NCBI GenBank assembly: GCA_937989585.1
Contig: CALKRW010000052.1
Location: forward strand, 1 to 64,000
Length of the DNA: 64,000 bases
Direction: 5' to 3'
DNA from: an uncultured Porphyromonadaceae bacterium
Lineage (GTDB): Bacteria > Bacteroidota > Bacteroidia > Bacteroidales > Muribaculaceae
Positions 55,501 through 63,335 of this stretch are shown piece by piece. Each line of letters starts with the position of its first letter. The first letter of the stretch is position 1. The position numbers and the translations under genes are program-made. The notes beneath the pieces were generated by a model. The model had not been told where the DNA came from, searched no databases, and was given only the letters and a program-made list of their open reading frames with translations.

Positions 55501-55985
55501 GGGGTGACCTCTTCTCCAAATCCGGCAGCCCCGGCTACTGGTACTCTAACCTTGTCAAGAATAAATTCGACTGGAACATCTATGCGTCGGCAATACTTTC
55601 GGCAGCCGATACGGAGGTAGTGGTCAAGGACGCACCCAAAACCGCATCCCGTGCCGGCGAAACTTCACCGGAACTCACATACAATGTCTACTGTGACGGA
55701 ACCCTGGTTGCCGAAGGTCTTAAGACAACGACCTACACTACCGGCGCAAATGCTTACGGTACGTATCACGTTACCGCAGTGGATGAATCGGGAGAGTCCG
55801 GCGAATCGAACCTATTTACTCTCAAAGGTGAATCAGGTGTCGGCGACATATTCGAGGACAACGGTAGCGATTCCAACGCACGCTACTACAACCTCCAGGG
55901 TGTTGAAATCGAGCGGGCTACAGCCGCCCCCGGAATCTATATACGCAAATCGGGTGCCGGAGTCGCAAAAGTCATCATACGATAA
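52545..55985 (+). CDS. Large exported repeat protein with Por-like C-terminal tail
   Basis: A 1146-residue surface protein. Signal peptide MKVQFTKSMVAALAIGALP, cleaved near GHA. It contains four diverged modules of about 190 residues (about 30-210, 290-480, 560-745, 875-1050), each starting with a 'L.W.AP' strand, an 'AA(R/K)F.A.DL....G..I' line and a 'V.I..G..Y.....Y' line, as in AAQKFPADQLAAHVGKKI. Short fibronectin-type III-like linkers lie between. The tail (YYNLQGVEI ... PGIYIRKSG ... KVIIR) resembles a T9SS/Por sorting domain. An adhesin or glycan-binding role is plausible but not shown. A strong hairpin ends the gene. Confidence 0.87.
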   Translation: MKVQFTKSMVAALAIGALPLCGHAKTGAPHTVKADVLFDKVTLSWNAPADAKELKWHDGDDYNGDVAESTNPQKSVKTWAAARFDASDLKATVGEKVVAIDVFQYRLVAGMTAYVYENGVVVGKGNGDMSKYEKNTFQHIVLSEPVEIKAGNEYMFAVCYEHGSNFDFVANKDRATDAPGKGDLFSSDGKNWVPTGAGDYMITAVLANDADEAPVGYNVYDGAVLLTPSPVTGTSLVLDGQADGTHSYTVEAVYAEGALKALPLDVFTRKFASTAPSPSFGASTVNDLSVGLKWTAPLMGGPSLTWSATDQVGVSIGGTASSKTKVWIRNQFEPNDLVAFAGGKITAVNYVFKESVMSQVTAWVMEDGQLIQAVDMDAESVAAIQPGQRIKITLAQPVEIKQGHSYAYGLYVMHTPKAHPMSVDASEGVNVKGNSFSTSSPDSKDFLKSKPSWKTLASGGIAGNWLMTADIEGAAAISDAVTYELSRNGEPLATGLAALSYDDTVEAPGVYSYTLVSKAGSRTGEGVSTDVTVALPAAYAAPLIEDAAFDETTGDISIAWNTDKELSHYGDATYQVGFDEEMTMMWGSQFTADELGAYKGLSIERLKFIVGSAVAGLKVGVYTKSGKALSEVDLSGETVQPLALYELKLPTPVEISGAEDLVLAYSGTLAAGTSPIILDAGPLVQGGARVSLTGGASWMNLGTINSTYNNYNIAISAIAVDKPEAKTRGVEMRGQTLNTLPARVAMVENREFGVEIPASEIVAAPVRKASERPRVASFNVYCNGEKTASTSETSYAGKVPGYGKFTYHVTAVYTNGWESPASQKLTYSRSIAQKARAPYGLNGTLKADGAAELSWQAPGEATVLTYNTTPITYGFGLTGSNIETYAAQKFPADQLAAHVGKKISHITFGLLDNNLKSAEVIVVVDENIMYSQSVDVKNIVKGVNDVRLNEPYEIVAGRNIGVGYHIVYNSGVKPIACDAGPAVPNWGDLFSKSGSPGYWYSNLVKNKFDWNIYASAILSAADTEVVVKDAPKTASRAGETSPELTYNVYCDGTLVAEGLKTTTYTTGANAYGTYHVTAVDESGESGESNLFTLKGESGVGDIFEDNGSDSNARYYNLQGVEIERATAAPGIYIRKSGAGVAKVIIR

Positions 55986-56049
55986 ATGCCTACGGACCTA
56001 TGAATGATTCCGGCCGCGCCGGAAACTAATAGAATACCATATTTATAAA

Positions 56050-56082
56050 GGCGGTGTGTCAGAAAAGCAATGACACACCGCC
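56050..56082. terminator. Bidirectional terminator hairpin
   Basis: A perfect 12-base stem (GGCGGTGTGTCA at 56050-56061 with its complement at 56071-56082) and 9-base loop lie 65 bases after the surface-protein stop and 38 bases after the end of the leftward gene at 56120. T-tracts are weak on both sides, but the position between converging genes supports the call. Confidence 0.8.
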
Positions 56083-56119
56083 TTGTTCATACGTCGAGTC
56101 CTGATGCATTCTGTATTGC

Positions 56120-56533
56120 TCAGGGCTTTTTATCCTTGCTTCTATCAAAAGTCAAATTGATTTTCTTTTCTCGACATTTTTCTAAAAAATCAGCATAAAG
56201 AAACGGCCCATAGTAATTGTTGTTGGTCTTGTCGATTATCCAGTAATATACGCTGTCAGTCCCCATGGGATATTTATAGTTCATTTTGTCATAGTAGATT
56301 GCGTCGGGATTACGTCCTTGTGGATCCTGTTGGGCTATAATGTATCGTTCGTTATAATTGTAATTGACAATAAATGGCGGTATGTCAATGGGCCCAAAAA
56401 TAGCGTTGTTATCCGCATAATACTCATATCCACCTCCAAGATCACAGGTATCCTCGTTAGGAAACAATATGCTTAAACATATCAAACCGAAAACAATAAG
56501 CAAAATTATTTTGAAAGTGGTTTTTACTTTCAT
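56120..56533 (-). CDS. AT-rich orphan gene, small exported or membrane-anchored protein
   Basis: A 137-residue protein with an N-terminal hydrophobic segment (TFKIILLIVFGLICLSILF) that is a signal or anchor. The rest is rich in Tyr, Asn and Asp (DLGGGYEYYADNNAIFG, YYWIIDKTNNNYYG) and recalls DUF3997-type proteins; the function is unknown. The sequence is visibly richer in A+T than all neighbours and the gene is bracketed by two long hairpins (56050-56082, 56589-56631), which hints at transfer. Confidence 0.7.
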   Translation of the reverse strand: MKVKTTFKIILLIVFGLICLSILFPNEDTCDLGGGYEYYADNNAIFGPIDIPPFIVNYNYNERYIIAQQDPQGRNPDAIYYDKMNYKYPMGTDSVYYWIIDKTNNNYYGPFLYADFLEKCREKKINLTFDRSKDKKP

Positions 56534-56588
56534 GGCAAAATATTTGATGAAAGGGATTTATGTTAGAGATATTTAAATCAGTAAAACG

Positions 56589-56631
56589 CCTTAATTTCGG
56601 CAATAAAATTGTTTTATTGCCGAAATTAAGG
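56589..56631. repeat. Perfect 20-base inverted repeat with three-base loop
   Basis: Bases 56589-56608 are exactly complementary to 56612-56631, with loop TTG. The arms are AT-rich (core AATTTCGGCAATAAAA). It lies 24 bases past the original lpd stop and 56 bases upstream of the orphan gene ATG. It could be a terminator for lpd, an operator, or a small mobile palindrome. Confidence 0.85.
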
Positions 56632-56655
56632 TCGGTATTTTGGATGGGGATGATG

Positions 56656-58019
56656 TCAGAGGGTCGGGGGGAGGAGTTCGGTGAGGGTGGGGTGGGGGTG
56701 GATGGTGCGGTTGATCTGGGCGGAGGTGAGGCCGAGGGTGACGGCGAGGTGGGCTTCGCCGATGAGGGTATCGGCGGAATCATCAAGATGCGTCCTGTCG
56801 TGGCGTCGGTGACGGTCTTGAGGAGGCCGTCGGCATGGCCTATGGCGCGGGCGTATCCGTTGGCGGCGACGGGAAGTTTGCGGACGATGACCTCGTGGCC
56901 GGCTTCGCGGGCAGAGGACTCGGTGAGTCCGGTGGAGAATGCCTCGGGACGCGAGTAAATCACCGAAGGAATGTGGCCGAGGTTCGGCAGGGCATTGTTT
57001 TCCGAGTCAGCGGATGGTGTTCCGGTGAAATCTGTCGCGGCGAGAATCGTGGCCTGGGCTTCGGCGACGTGGGCGAGCATCGGCAGCGTTCCGGCGCAGT
57101 CGCCGATGGCGAAGACTCCCGGACGTGTGGTGGCGAAAGTCACGGGGTCGGTGACGATGCGTCCGCGACGGTCGAGTTCGATTCCTGCGTGGTCGGCGCC
57201 TTCGGGAACAACGGGCGTGCGGCCAGTTGCCATGAGCACGACATCCGCGACAACTGACTGTTCCTTGCCACGTGAAGTGTAGGTGACACGGCGTTTTCCG
57301 TCGGGTTCCGCGGTGACGGAATGTGCTGCGGCGCCGGTGGTGATTCGGATGCCACGGCGCTGGAGCATCGAGCGGAGACGGCGTGCGATATCGGCGTCGA
57401 AAACGGGTAGTATCTCCGGAAGGAATTCGATAACGCTGACCTGTGAGCCGAAGTCGGCGTATGCCGAGGCGAGTTCGAGACCGATGACGCCGCCGCCGAT
57501 AACGCAGAGCGATTCGGGCACGGAGTCAAGACCAAGCATGGCGTCGGAGTCGGCGCAGAGTTCGGCGCCGGGAATAGGCAGGACGGCGGGACGCGAGCCG
57601 GAGGCGATGACGGTGCGCGTGGCCTCGTAGACAGTGTCTCCGGCAACGACACGACCGTCCTCATCGAAACGGGCCACGTCGCTCACAACGGTGCAGCCCG
57701 AAAGCAGAGAGGCGATGTCGGCGCGGAGGCCTTCGACGGTCTTGTTTTTGTGCTCGCGTGCGGCATCGATGTCGAGTGTGGCGCCGGCAGTTCCTCCGAT
57801 GCCGAGAGCCGCCCCCGAGCGTGCCGCGGCCAGGGCCGAAGCCGTGGCGCACAGGCACTTGGTGGGGATACAGCCCCGGTTGAGGCAGGTGCCTCCGAGG
57901 TGATTCTTCTCAATAAGGACTACTTTACGGCCCTTCGCGGATTCGGAGGCGGCGAGCGAATAACCGCCGGGACCTCCGCCGATGATAAGGGTGTCGCAGG
58001 TGACTATGTTTTCTTGCAT
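56656..58019 (-). pseudogene. lpd: Dihydrolipoamide dehydrogenase (E3/L protein) with 3' frameshift
   Basis: A flavoprotein that reoxidises lipoyl groups of GcvH and 2-oxoacid dehydrogenases. FAD site IIGGGPGGYSLAA, redox-active disulfide GGTCLNRGCIPTK, NAD site CVIGGGVIGLELASAYA and ATGRTPVVPEG are intact through TDATTGRIL (near residue 410). Then the frame is lost. In the next frame the expected ending resumes (DSADTLIGEAHLAV, TSAQINRTIHPHPTLTELL, stop at 56656), including the catalytic HPHPT. Compared with the usual GRILGAHI(L/V)G ending, five or six residues plus one base are missing, consistent with a small deletion of about 16 or 19 bases. As it stands the product would end in an unrelated Pro/Ser-rich tail and lack the active-site His. 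Confidence 0.85.
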
Positions 58020-58056
58020 AGTTGTTTAGGTTGGAAAGATTTCTGATTTAATCGGA

Positions 58057-59517
58057 TCAGAGATCTTTTACGGTGAGACGCGGGGTGAGAGCCGCCTGAG
58101 TGTCGTCCGGATGACGGACCGGGGTGTCGTGGGGAGCGTCCTTGACTGTGTCGGGCGACTCGACGGCTTCGGCGGCGATGCGGCGCATGACGTCGATGAA
58201 GGCATCGAGGGTCTCGAGCGACTCGGTCTCGGTAGGCTCGATCATCAGCGACTCATGGAAGAGCAGCGGGAAGTAGATGGTAGGTGCATGGAATCCGAAG
58301 TCGAGCAGGCGCTTGGCGATGTTGAGTGTTGTCACGCCGGAGGACTTGTCGAGCAGGCCGTCGAATACGAACTCGTGCTTGCAGCGTCCCTCGATGGGGA
58401 GTTTGTAGAGGTCGCGGAGCGAGTCCTTGACATAGTTGGCGTTCAGCGTGGCCAGGGAGCCAGCCTCAGCGATGCCTTCGGCTCCGAGCGTGAGGATGTA
58501 GGCGAGAGCTTTCAGTTCGACCGTGAAGTTGCCGAGCCACGCCGAGATGCTGCCCAGAGCCTCGGGGGAGTCGGTCACGACGGAATAGAGGCCGGTGGCC
58601 TCGTCGAACTCGACGCGCGGATTAGGCAGGAAAGGCTCGAGGCCGGCGCGTACGCCGACGGGACCCGAACCGGGACCGCCGCCGCCATGGGGTGTCGAGA
58701 AAGTCTTGTGGAGGTTGATGTGCATGACGTCGAAGCCCATGTCGCCGGGACGTGCCACGCCGAGCATCGGGTTGAGGTTCGCGCCGTCGTAGTACATCAG
58801 CGCTCCTGCCTCGTGGACTGCGGCGGCTATGGCAGGGATGTTTTTCTCGAACATGCCGGTGGTGTTCGGGTTGGTCATCATCACGGCGGCGACAGTGTCA
58901 TCGAGTTTAGACTTCAGGTCATCTACGTCGACCGTGCCGTCGGGAAGGCTGCGCACCTCGACGATGGTATAGCCGCAGACGGCGGCAGAAGCCGGATTGG
59001 TGCCGTGGGCGCTGTCGGGAACTATGACGCGGGTGCGGCGTGTGTCGCCGCGGCTGTCATGGTAGGCGTGAATCACCATCAGGCCGGTGAGTTCGCCGTG
59101 TGCGCCGGCGAAGGGGTTGAGGGTGAAGCGGGCCATGCCGCCGATTTCGGCGAGCATCTTCTGCAGGGTGTCGTATGCGCGGAGCGCACCCTGGACCGTC
59201 GAGGCCGGCTGCAGGGGATGGAGTCCGCTCCAACGGCGGTCGGCGGCGACCTCCTCGTTGATCTTCGGGTTGTACTTCATTGTGCAGGAGCCCAGAGGAT
59301 AGAAACCCGTGTCGACCCCGAAGTTGTTTGTCGACATGTTGGTGTAGTGGCGCACGAGCGTCGGCTCGTCTACCTCGGGGAGTGCGGGAGCCTTTTCGCG
59401 GGTCAGGGTTTCGGGCAGAGGCGCGGCCTCGGGAAAATCGTAGTCGGGAAGGGCCCAGGCACGCCGGCCCGGATGCGAGAGGTCGAATATCAGTTTGCTG
59501 TACAGATTCTTATTCAT
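58057..59517 (-). CDS. gcvPB: Glycine dehydrogenase (decarboxylating) subunit 2, GcvPB
   Basis: A 486-residue PLP-binding subunit of the glycine cleavage P protein, which decarboxylates glycine and passes the aminomethyl group to GcvH. The PLP lysine is in NLHKTFSTPHGGGGPGSG (near 270). Other blocks are YPLGSCTMKYNPKI and SAHGTNPASAAVCG. The start at 59517 (MNKNLYSKLIFDLS) overlaps the end of gcvPA by eight bases; a much longer upstream frame is rejected because it runs antisense-like through gcvPA. The C-terminal 20 residues form a polar tail. Confidence 0.96.
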   Translation of the reverse strand: MNKNLYSKLIFDLSHPGRRAWALPDYDFPEAAPLPETLTREKAPALPEVDEPTLVRHYTNMSTNNFGVDTGFYPLGSCTMKYNPKINEEVAADRRWSGLHPLQPASTVQGALRAYDTLQKMLAEIGGMARFTLNPFAGAHGELTGLMVIHAYHDSRGDTRRTRVIVPDSAHGTNPASAAVCGYTIVEVRSLPDGTVDVDDLKSKLDDTVAAVMMTNPNTTGMFEKNIPAIAAAVHEAGALMYYDGANLNPMLGVARPGDMGFDVMHINLHKTFSTPHGGGGPGSGPVGVRAGLEPFLPNPRVEFDEATGLYSVVTDSPEALGSISAWLGNFTVELKALAYILTLGAEGIAEAGSLATLNANYVKDSLRDLYKLPIEGRCKHEFVFDGLLDKSSGVTTLNIAKRLLDFGFHAPTIYFPLLFHESLMIEPTETESLETLDAFIDVMRRIAAEAVESPDTVKDAPHDTPVRHPDDTQAALTPRLTVKDL

Positions 59518-60841
59518 GGCCGGCAAGTTTTTTGAAGAGTGAGACAAGACGGTCGACATCCGAGGGCGAGCGGCGCTCGGTGACGGCGATGACCAGACAG
59601 TCATCATCGATTTTAACGCCGGGGAGCAGACCTTCGGCCGCACCGGCTTCCAGTGCCTCGTCGGCTGTGAAGCCCTTGAGACGGACGGCGAACTCGTCGA
59701 GGAAGGGACGGGCAGGGAAAAGCGGCTCGGCGACACCGGCCCCGACGAGGCGGCGCAGGGTCTCGGCGGCGGCGTTGTGGCTGCGGGTGCAGACCTCGCG
59801 GAGACCCTCGGCACCCATCACGCCGAGATAGATTGCGGCACATAGAGTCATCACGCCCTGGTTGGAGCAGATGTTGGATGTAGCCTTCTCGCGGCGTATG
59901 TGCTGCTCGCGGGCCTGGAGGGTGAGGACGAATACACGCTGTCCGTCGGCATCGCAGGTCGCGCCGACGATGCGGCCCGGCATCTTGCGCATCAGGGCCT
60001 TGGTGGTACACATGTATCCGAGTCCCGGGCCGCCGTAGTTCATCGGCAGGCCGAGCGACTGGGCCTCGCCGACGGCAATGTCGGCACCCCACTCGCCGGG
60101 ACTGCGGAGAACGCCGAGAGCCGAGGCGTAGGTGTCGACGACGAGGAGGGCGCGGCGGCCGTGAACGGCCTCGGCAACACCGCTGAAGTCCTCGACAACG
60201 CCGTAGCGGTTGGGCGATGCCAGGATGACACCTGCGGTGTCGTCGGCCAGCATGGACTTAAGAGCCTCGATGTCGGTGGCGCCGTCCTTCTCGGGAACGG
60301 TGACAATGTTGACGCCATGGTAGCGTGCGTATGTGTCGGCAACAGCGCGGTGGCGCGGATTGAGAGTGGCCGAGACTAGCACCGTGTTCTTGCGTCGAGC
60401 GGCGGCAACGCACATCATCATGGCCTCGGCGACGGCAGTGGCGCCGTCGTAAAGCGAGGCGTTACTGACGTCAAGGCCGGTGAGTTCGGCCATCATCGAC
60501 TGGTACTCGAAGATATACTGCAGTGTGCCCTGTGAGATTTCAGGCTGATATGGTGTGTAGGAGGTCAGGAATTCGCTGCGGGCGGCGATGGAGGCGACCA
60601 CCGAGGGAGTGTAGCGGTCGTACCAGCCGGAGCCGGCGAAGCAGGTGAGCGTGCGGTTCTCGTCGCACAGGGCGTCGAAGAAAGCACGCACCTCGTCCTC
60701 GGCCATTGCGCGGGGCAGATTGTACGGAGCCTTCAGGCGCAGTTCGGCAGGGACGTCGCTGAAGAGGTCGTCGAGCGAGGATGCGCCGCAGCGCCCGAGC
60801 ATCGTCGCGATGTCCTCGGGCGTATGGGGAAAGTATCTCAT
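59510..60841 (-). CDS. gcvPA: Glycine dehydrogenase (decarboxylating) subunit 1, GcvPA
   Basis: A 443-residue partner of GcvPB in the two-subunit glycine decarboxylase. Typical blocks: MRYFPHTPEDIATML, CFAGSGWYDRYTPSVV, TPYQPEISQGTLQYIFEYQS, NASLYDGATAVAEAMMM and NYGGPGLGYMCT. It starts 12 bases after gcvH and overlaps gcvPB by eight bases, as expected for stoichiometric synthesis. Confidence 0.96.
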   Translation of the reverse strand: MRYFPHTPEDIATMLGRCGASSLDDLFSDVPAELRLKAPYNLPRAMAEDEVRAFFDALCDENRTLTCFAGSGWYDRYTPSVVASIAARSEFLTSYTPYQPEISQGTLQYIFEYQSMMAELTGLDVSNASLYDGATAVAEAMMMCVAAARRKNTVLVSATLNPRHRAVADTYARYHGVNIVTVPEKDGATDIEALKSMLADDTAGVILASPNRYGVVEDFSGVAEAVHGRRALLVVDTYASALGVLRSPGEWGADIAVGEAQSLGLPMNYGGPGLGYMCTTKALMRKMPGRIVGATCDADGQRVFVLTLQAREQHIRREKATSNICSNQGVMTLCAAIYLGVMGAEGLREVCTRSHNAAAETLRRLVGAGVAEPLFPARPFLDEFAVRLKGFTADEALEAGAAEGLLPGVKIDDDCLVIAVTERRSPSDVDRLVSLFKKLAGHE

Positions 60842-60853
60842 CGGCTGAAAGGA

Positions 60854-61228
60854 TTAGTGGTTGCCTTCGGTGGCGCAGAAGCCGTCGTATGAATCCTGGT
60901 CCATGAGGGAGTCGAGTTCCGAGGGATCGGTGATCTCGACCTGGATAATCCAGTTGGCAAGGGCGTCCTTGCCGATAACTGTGGGGTCGGCCTCGACAGC
61001 CTCGTTGGTCTCGAGGACCTTGCAGGCAACGGGAGCGAAGAGGTCGCTGGCGGCCTTGACCGACTCGATGGCTCCGAAAGCCTCGCCTGCGGCGAACTCA
61101 TCGTCGGCGAAAGGCATCTCGACGTAGACGATGTTGCCGAGTTGCTTGGCGGCATAGGGAGAAATGCCGACATAACCTGTGTTGCCTTCTACTCGTATAT
61201 ATTCGTGGGTGGGTGCGTACTTAATCAT
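60854..61228 (-). CDS. gcvH: Glycine cleavage system H protein
   Basis: A 124-residue lipoyl carrier that shuttles the aminomethyl intermediate among P, T and L proteins. The lipoylated lysine is K58 in GAIESVKAASD. The start at 61228 gives the standard MIKYAPTHEYIRVEGN; an upstream extension of 28 codons lies in the gap to gcvT and is rejected. It lies 43 bases after the LplA-GcvT gene, which would supply its lipoylation and T partner. Confidence 0.97.
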   Translation of the reverse strand: MIKYAPTHEYIRVEGNTGYVGISPYAAKQLGNIVYVEMPFADDEFAAGEAFGAIESVKAASDLFAPVACKVLETNEAVEADPTVIGKDALANWIIQVEITDPSELDSLMDQDSYDGFCATEGNH

Positions 61229-61271
61229 GATTCTGTGGATTAAAAAGTTTGGCGTTATTGTGAATTTCGGG

Positions 61272-63134
61272 CTATTTCTTGTACTGGGGAGTGTAGAAGC
61301 GTTTCTTGACAACGGTGGCGGGAGCCGTGCGGCGACGGATGCTGACGAGAAGTTCGGTGCCGAGTTTCACGTGGTCGATGTCGAGCATGGCGAACGCGAT
61401 GGACTTGCCGAGGGAAATCGAGCGGTAGCCGGTTGTCACGTAGCCCACGGGTTTTCCGTCCCTGTCGGTGACCTCGTAGCCGTGGCGGGCGATTGCGGGG
61501 CCTTCGAGTTCGAGGCCTGCGAGGCGGCGTGTCACGCCTTTCTCCTTCTGGGCCTTCAGCGCGTCGCTGCCGAGGAAGCCCTCGGGCTTGTCGAGTTTCA
61601 CGAAAATCGACAGACCGGCCTCGAGTGGAGTGATGTCATCGGCGAGTTCGTCGCCGTAGAGCGGCAGACCGGCCTCGAAGCGGAGCGTGTCGCGACAGCC
61701 AAGACCGCAGGGCGCAACCTTGGCGTCCATGAGCCGGCGCCACATACAGGTGATTGTCTCTGCGTCGGCGTAGATCTCGAAGCCGTCCTCGCCGGTGTAG
61801 CCCGTGCGGCTGAGCAGAATGGGAGTGGCCTTGTCGCCGAGGACCTTGAAGGTGTAGAACTTCAGGTCGGAGCCGTCGAGACCGAGAACGTCCATGACGG
61901 TCTTCTCGGCGTCGGGGCCCTGGACGGCAAGCTGGGCGCAGTTGTCGCTGAGGTTCTCGACCATGACGTCGAATCCCCCGGTCTGCGCCATGATGTGGGC
62001 GACATCCTTGTCGATGTTCGCGGCGTTGATGACGAGCAGGTACTTGCCGCCGTCTAGGGAGTAGGCGAGCAGGTCGTCGACGGTGCCGCCGTCGGCGCGG
62101 CACATCATGCCGTAGGCCACATGGCCGGGAGCCAGGGCTGCGGCGTCGTTGGTGAAGATGTGGTTGACGAAGCGCAGGGCATCGGGTCCGGTGACGAGGA
62201 CCTCGCCCATGTGGGAGACGTCGAAGACTCCGACGGCGTTGCGCACGGCATTGTGTTCGTCGACAATGCCGGCATACTCGAGGGGCATGTCGAAACCTCC
62301 GAACTCGACCATCTTGGCGCCGAGGGCACGATGGTCGCCGTTGAGGCATGTTTTCTTGATGTTTTCGTTTTCCATGGGAAAATATATTGGGTTTTGCTGT
62401 TTTGGCGATGTGTCGATGCGGAGCCACGCAGGGTCGCGGTACGAGCGCTCGATGTCCTCGATGGCTGCGATGTCAGTCGGAGTGAGGGCGTAGGAATCCT
62501 CGGCAAGTCCGCTGACGAGTCCGCGGTGGAACTCCTCGAAGGACATTTCGGGCCGCAGGGTTCGGGCTGTGGTGATTCGTGCCTCTACCGATGTCACGCC
62601 GTGGGAGGCGAGTTTCGCGCGAGAGGGGGTGATCGCGCGGGACATATTGGGATAGTCGGTGTCGAAAAGCATTGTGCTGTGGGATATGGCCCGCTCGCCG
62701 AGGCGGTAGAATGCTCCGCCTGAAATCTTACGTCCTCCGACCGTGACATCGTTGCGTCCCGACGGCTCGGCGTCGAAGCCCATTGAGCGTAACTGCCGCG
62801 CGACGAGACGTGTGTATTCGCCGAAGGCCTCCTCGTAGGTCCGTCCCCTAAGGTCGCAGATGTGGCTTATCATGATGTTTCCGCCGTCGGCGTATACCGC
62901 GCCTCCGCCCGAGCGGCGGCGAACCACGTCGATGCCCTTGTCGCGGCAGTATCGGAGGTCGACCTCAAGAGGAATCTCCTGATGTCGGCCGCATATGACC
63001 GTCGGCTCCACAACCCAGGTAAAAATACACGAAACGGAGGGCAGCGTGCGCGCCACCCATTCCTCGGCGGCGAGAAAAAACGACAGACGGCGTCCGTGAC
63101 CAACCGGCGCGAAGGGAAAAACTATCTGTTTCAT
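61272..63134 (-). CDS. Fused lipoate-protein ligase and aminomethyltransferase (LplA-GcvT)
   Basis: One uninterrupted 620-codon frame encodes two enzymes. Residues about 1-240 are a lipoate-protein ligase (VVEPTVICGRHQ, VVRRRSGGGAVYADGGNIM, GRKISGGAFYR with the conserved Lys). Residues 254-620 are a full-length GcvT (FGGFDMPLEYAGIVDEHNAV, GVFDVSHMGEV, GYTGEDGFEIYA, GCRDTLRFEAGLPLYG). A 12-residue linker (TSPKQQNPIYFP) joins them. An internal ATG at 62375 would give a stand-alone 367-residue GcvT, so two products are possible. LplA activates lipoate and attaches it to GcvH; GcvT makes methylene-THF and ammonia. A strong promoter lies upstream and gcvH follows. Confidence 0.88.
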   Translation of the reverse strand: MKQIVFPFAPVGHGRRLSFFLAAEEWVARTLPSVSCIFTWVVEPTVICGRHQEIPLEVDLRYCRDKGIDVVRRRSGGGAVYADGGNIMISHICDLRGRTYEEAFGEYTRLVARQLRSMGFDAEPSGRNDVTVGGRKISGGAFYRLGERAISHSTMLFDTDYPNMSRAITPSRAKLASHGVTSVEARITTARTLRPEMSFEEFHRGLVSGLAEDSYALTPTDIAAIEDIERSYRDPAWLRIDTSPKQQNPIYFPMENENIKKTCLNGDHRALGAKMVEFGGFDMPLEYAGIVDEHNAVRNAVGVFDVSHMGEVLVTGPDALRFVNHIFTNDAAALAPGHVAYGMMCRADGGTVDDLLAYSLDGGKYLLVINAANIDKDVAHIMAQTGGFDVMVENLSDNCAQLAVQGPDAEKTVMDVLGLDGSDLKFYTFKVLGDKATPILLSRTGYTGEDGFEIYADAETITCMWRRLMDAKVAPCGLGCRDTLRFEAGLPLYGDELADDITPLEAGLSIFVKLDKPEGFLGSDALKAQKEKGVTRRLAGLELEGPAIARHGYEVTDRDGKPVGYVTTGYRSISLGKSIAFAMLDIDHVKLGTELLVSIRRRTAPATVVKKRFYTPQYKK

Positions 63135-63181
63135 GGAATTGTCGGTTTCCGGCTAAAAACAGGTGAATCGTAACTTACGCC

Positions 63182-63213
63182 CAAATGTACGAAATAATTC
63201 TCTAACTCGCAAA
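63182..63213 (-). promoter_or_regulatory. Promoter of the glycine cleavage operon
   Basis: On the minus strand TTTG (63213-63210), a 20-base spacer and TACATTTG (63189-63182) match the Bacteroidetes consensus in both boxes. Transcription should begin near 63175, about 40 bases before the fused gene ATG, leaving no room for a tandem glycine riboswitch. Confidence 0.75.
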
Positions 63214-63321
63214 TGCCGTGTCGTTTAATCGGCAGGCATTTTGTTTATCCGAAAAGCGCCCATCTGTGTTAAAAAAATAAAAAATAATATAGGGATGTAT
63301 TGATAATTCGGAAAAAGTGTT

Positions 63322-63329
63322 TACATTTG
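63322..63329 (+). promoter_or_regulatory. -7 box of a short rightward transcript
   Basis: TACATTTG matches TAnnTTTG; the -33 region lacks TTTG. It drives toward the terminator at 63379. Confidence 0.5.
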
Positions 63330-63335
63330 CATGTG

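Noticed and set aside
56457..56655. Pro/Ser-rich C-terminal extension of the dihydrolipoamide dehydrogenase frame
   Set aside because: It is the out-of-frame reading after the deletion; the true family ending continues in the next frame to 56656.
58111..59535. Long rightward frame of 474 codons antisense to gcvPB
   Set aside because: It arises from codon bias of gcvPB on the other strand; composition is extreme in Glu/Val/Gly and no domain is visible.
63135..63181. Glycine riboswitch ahead of the glycine cleavage operon
   Set aside because: The promoter boxes leave a leader of only about 40 bases, too short for a glycine aptamer.
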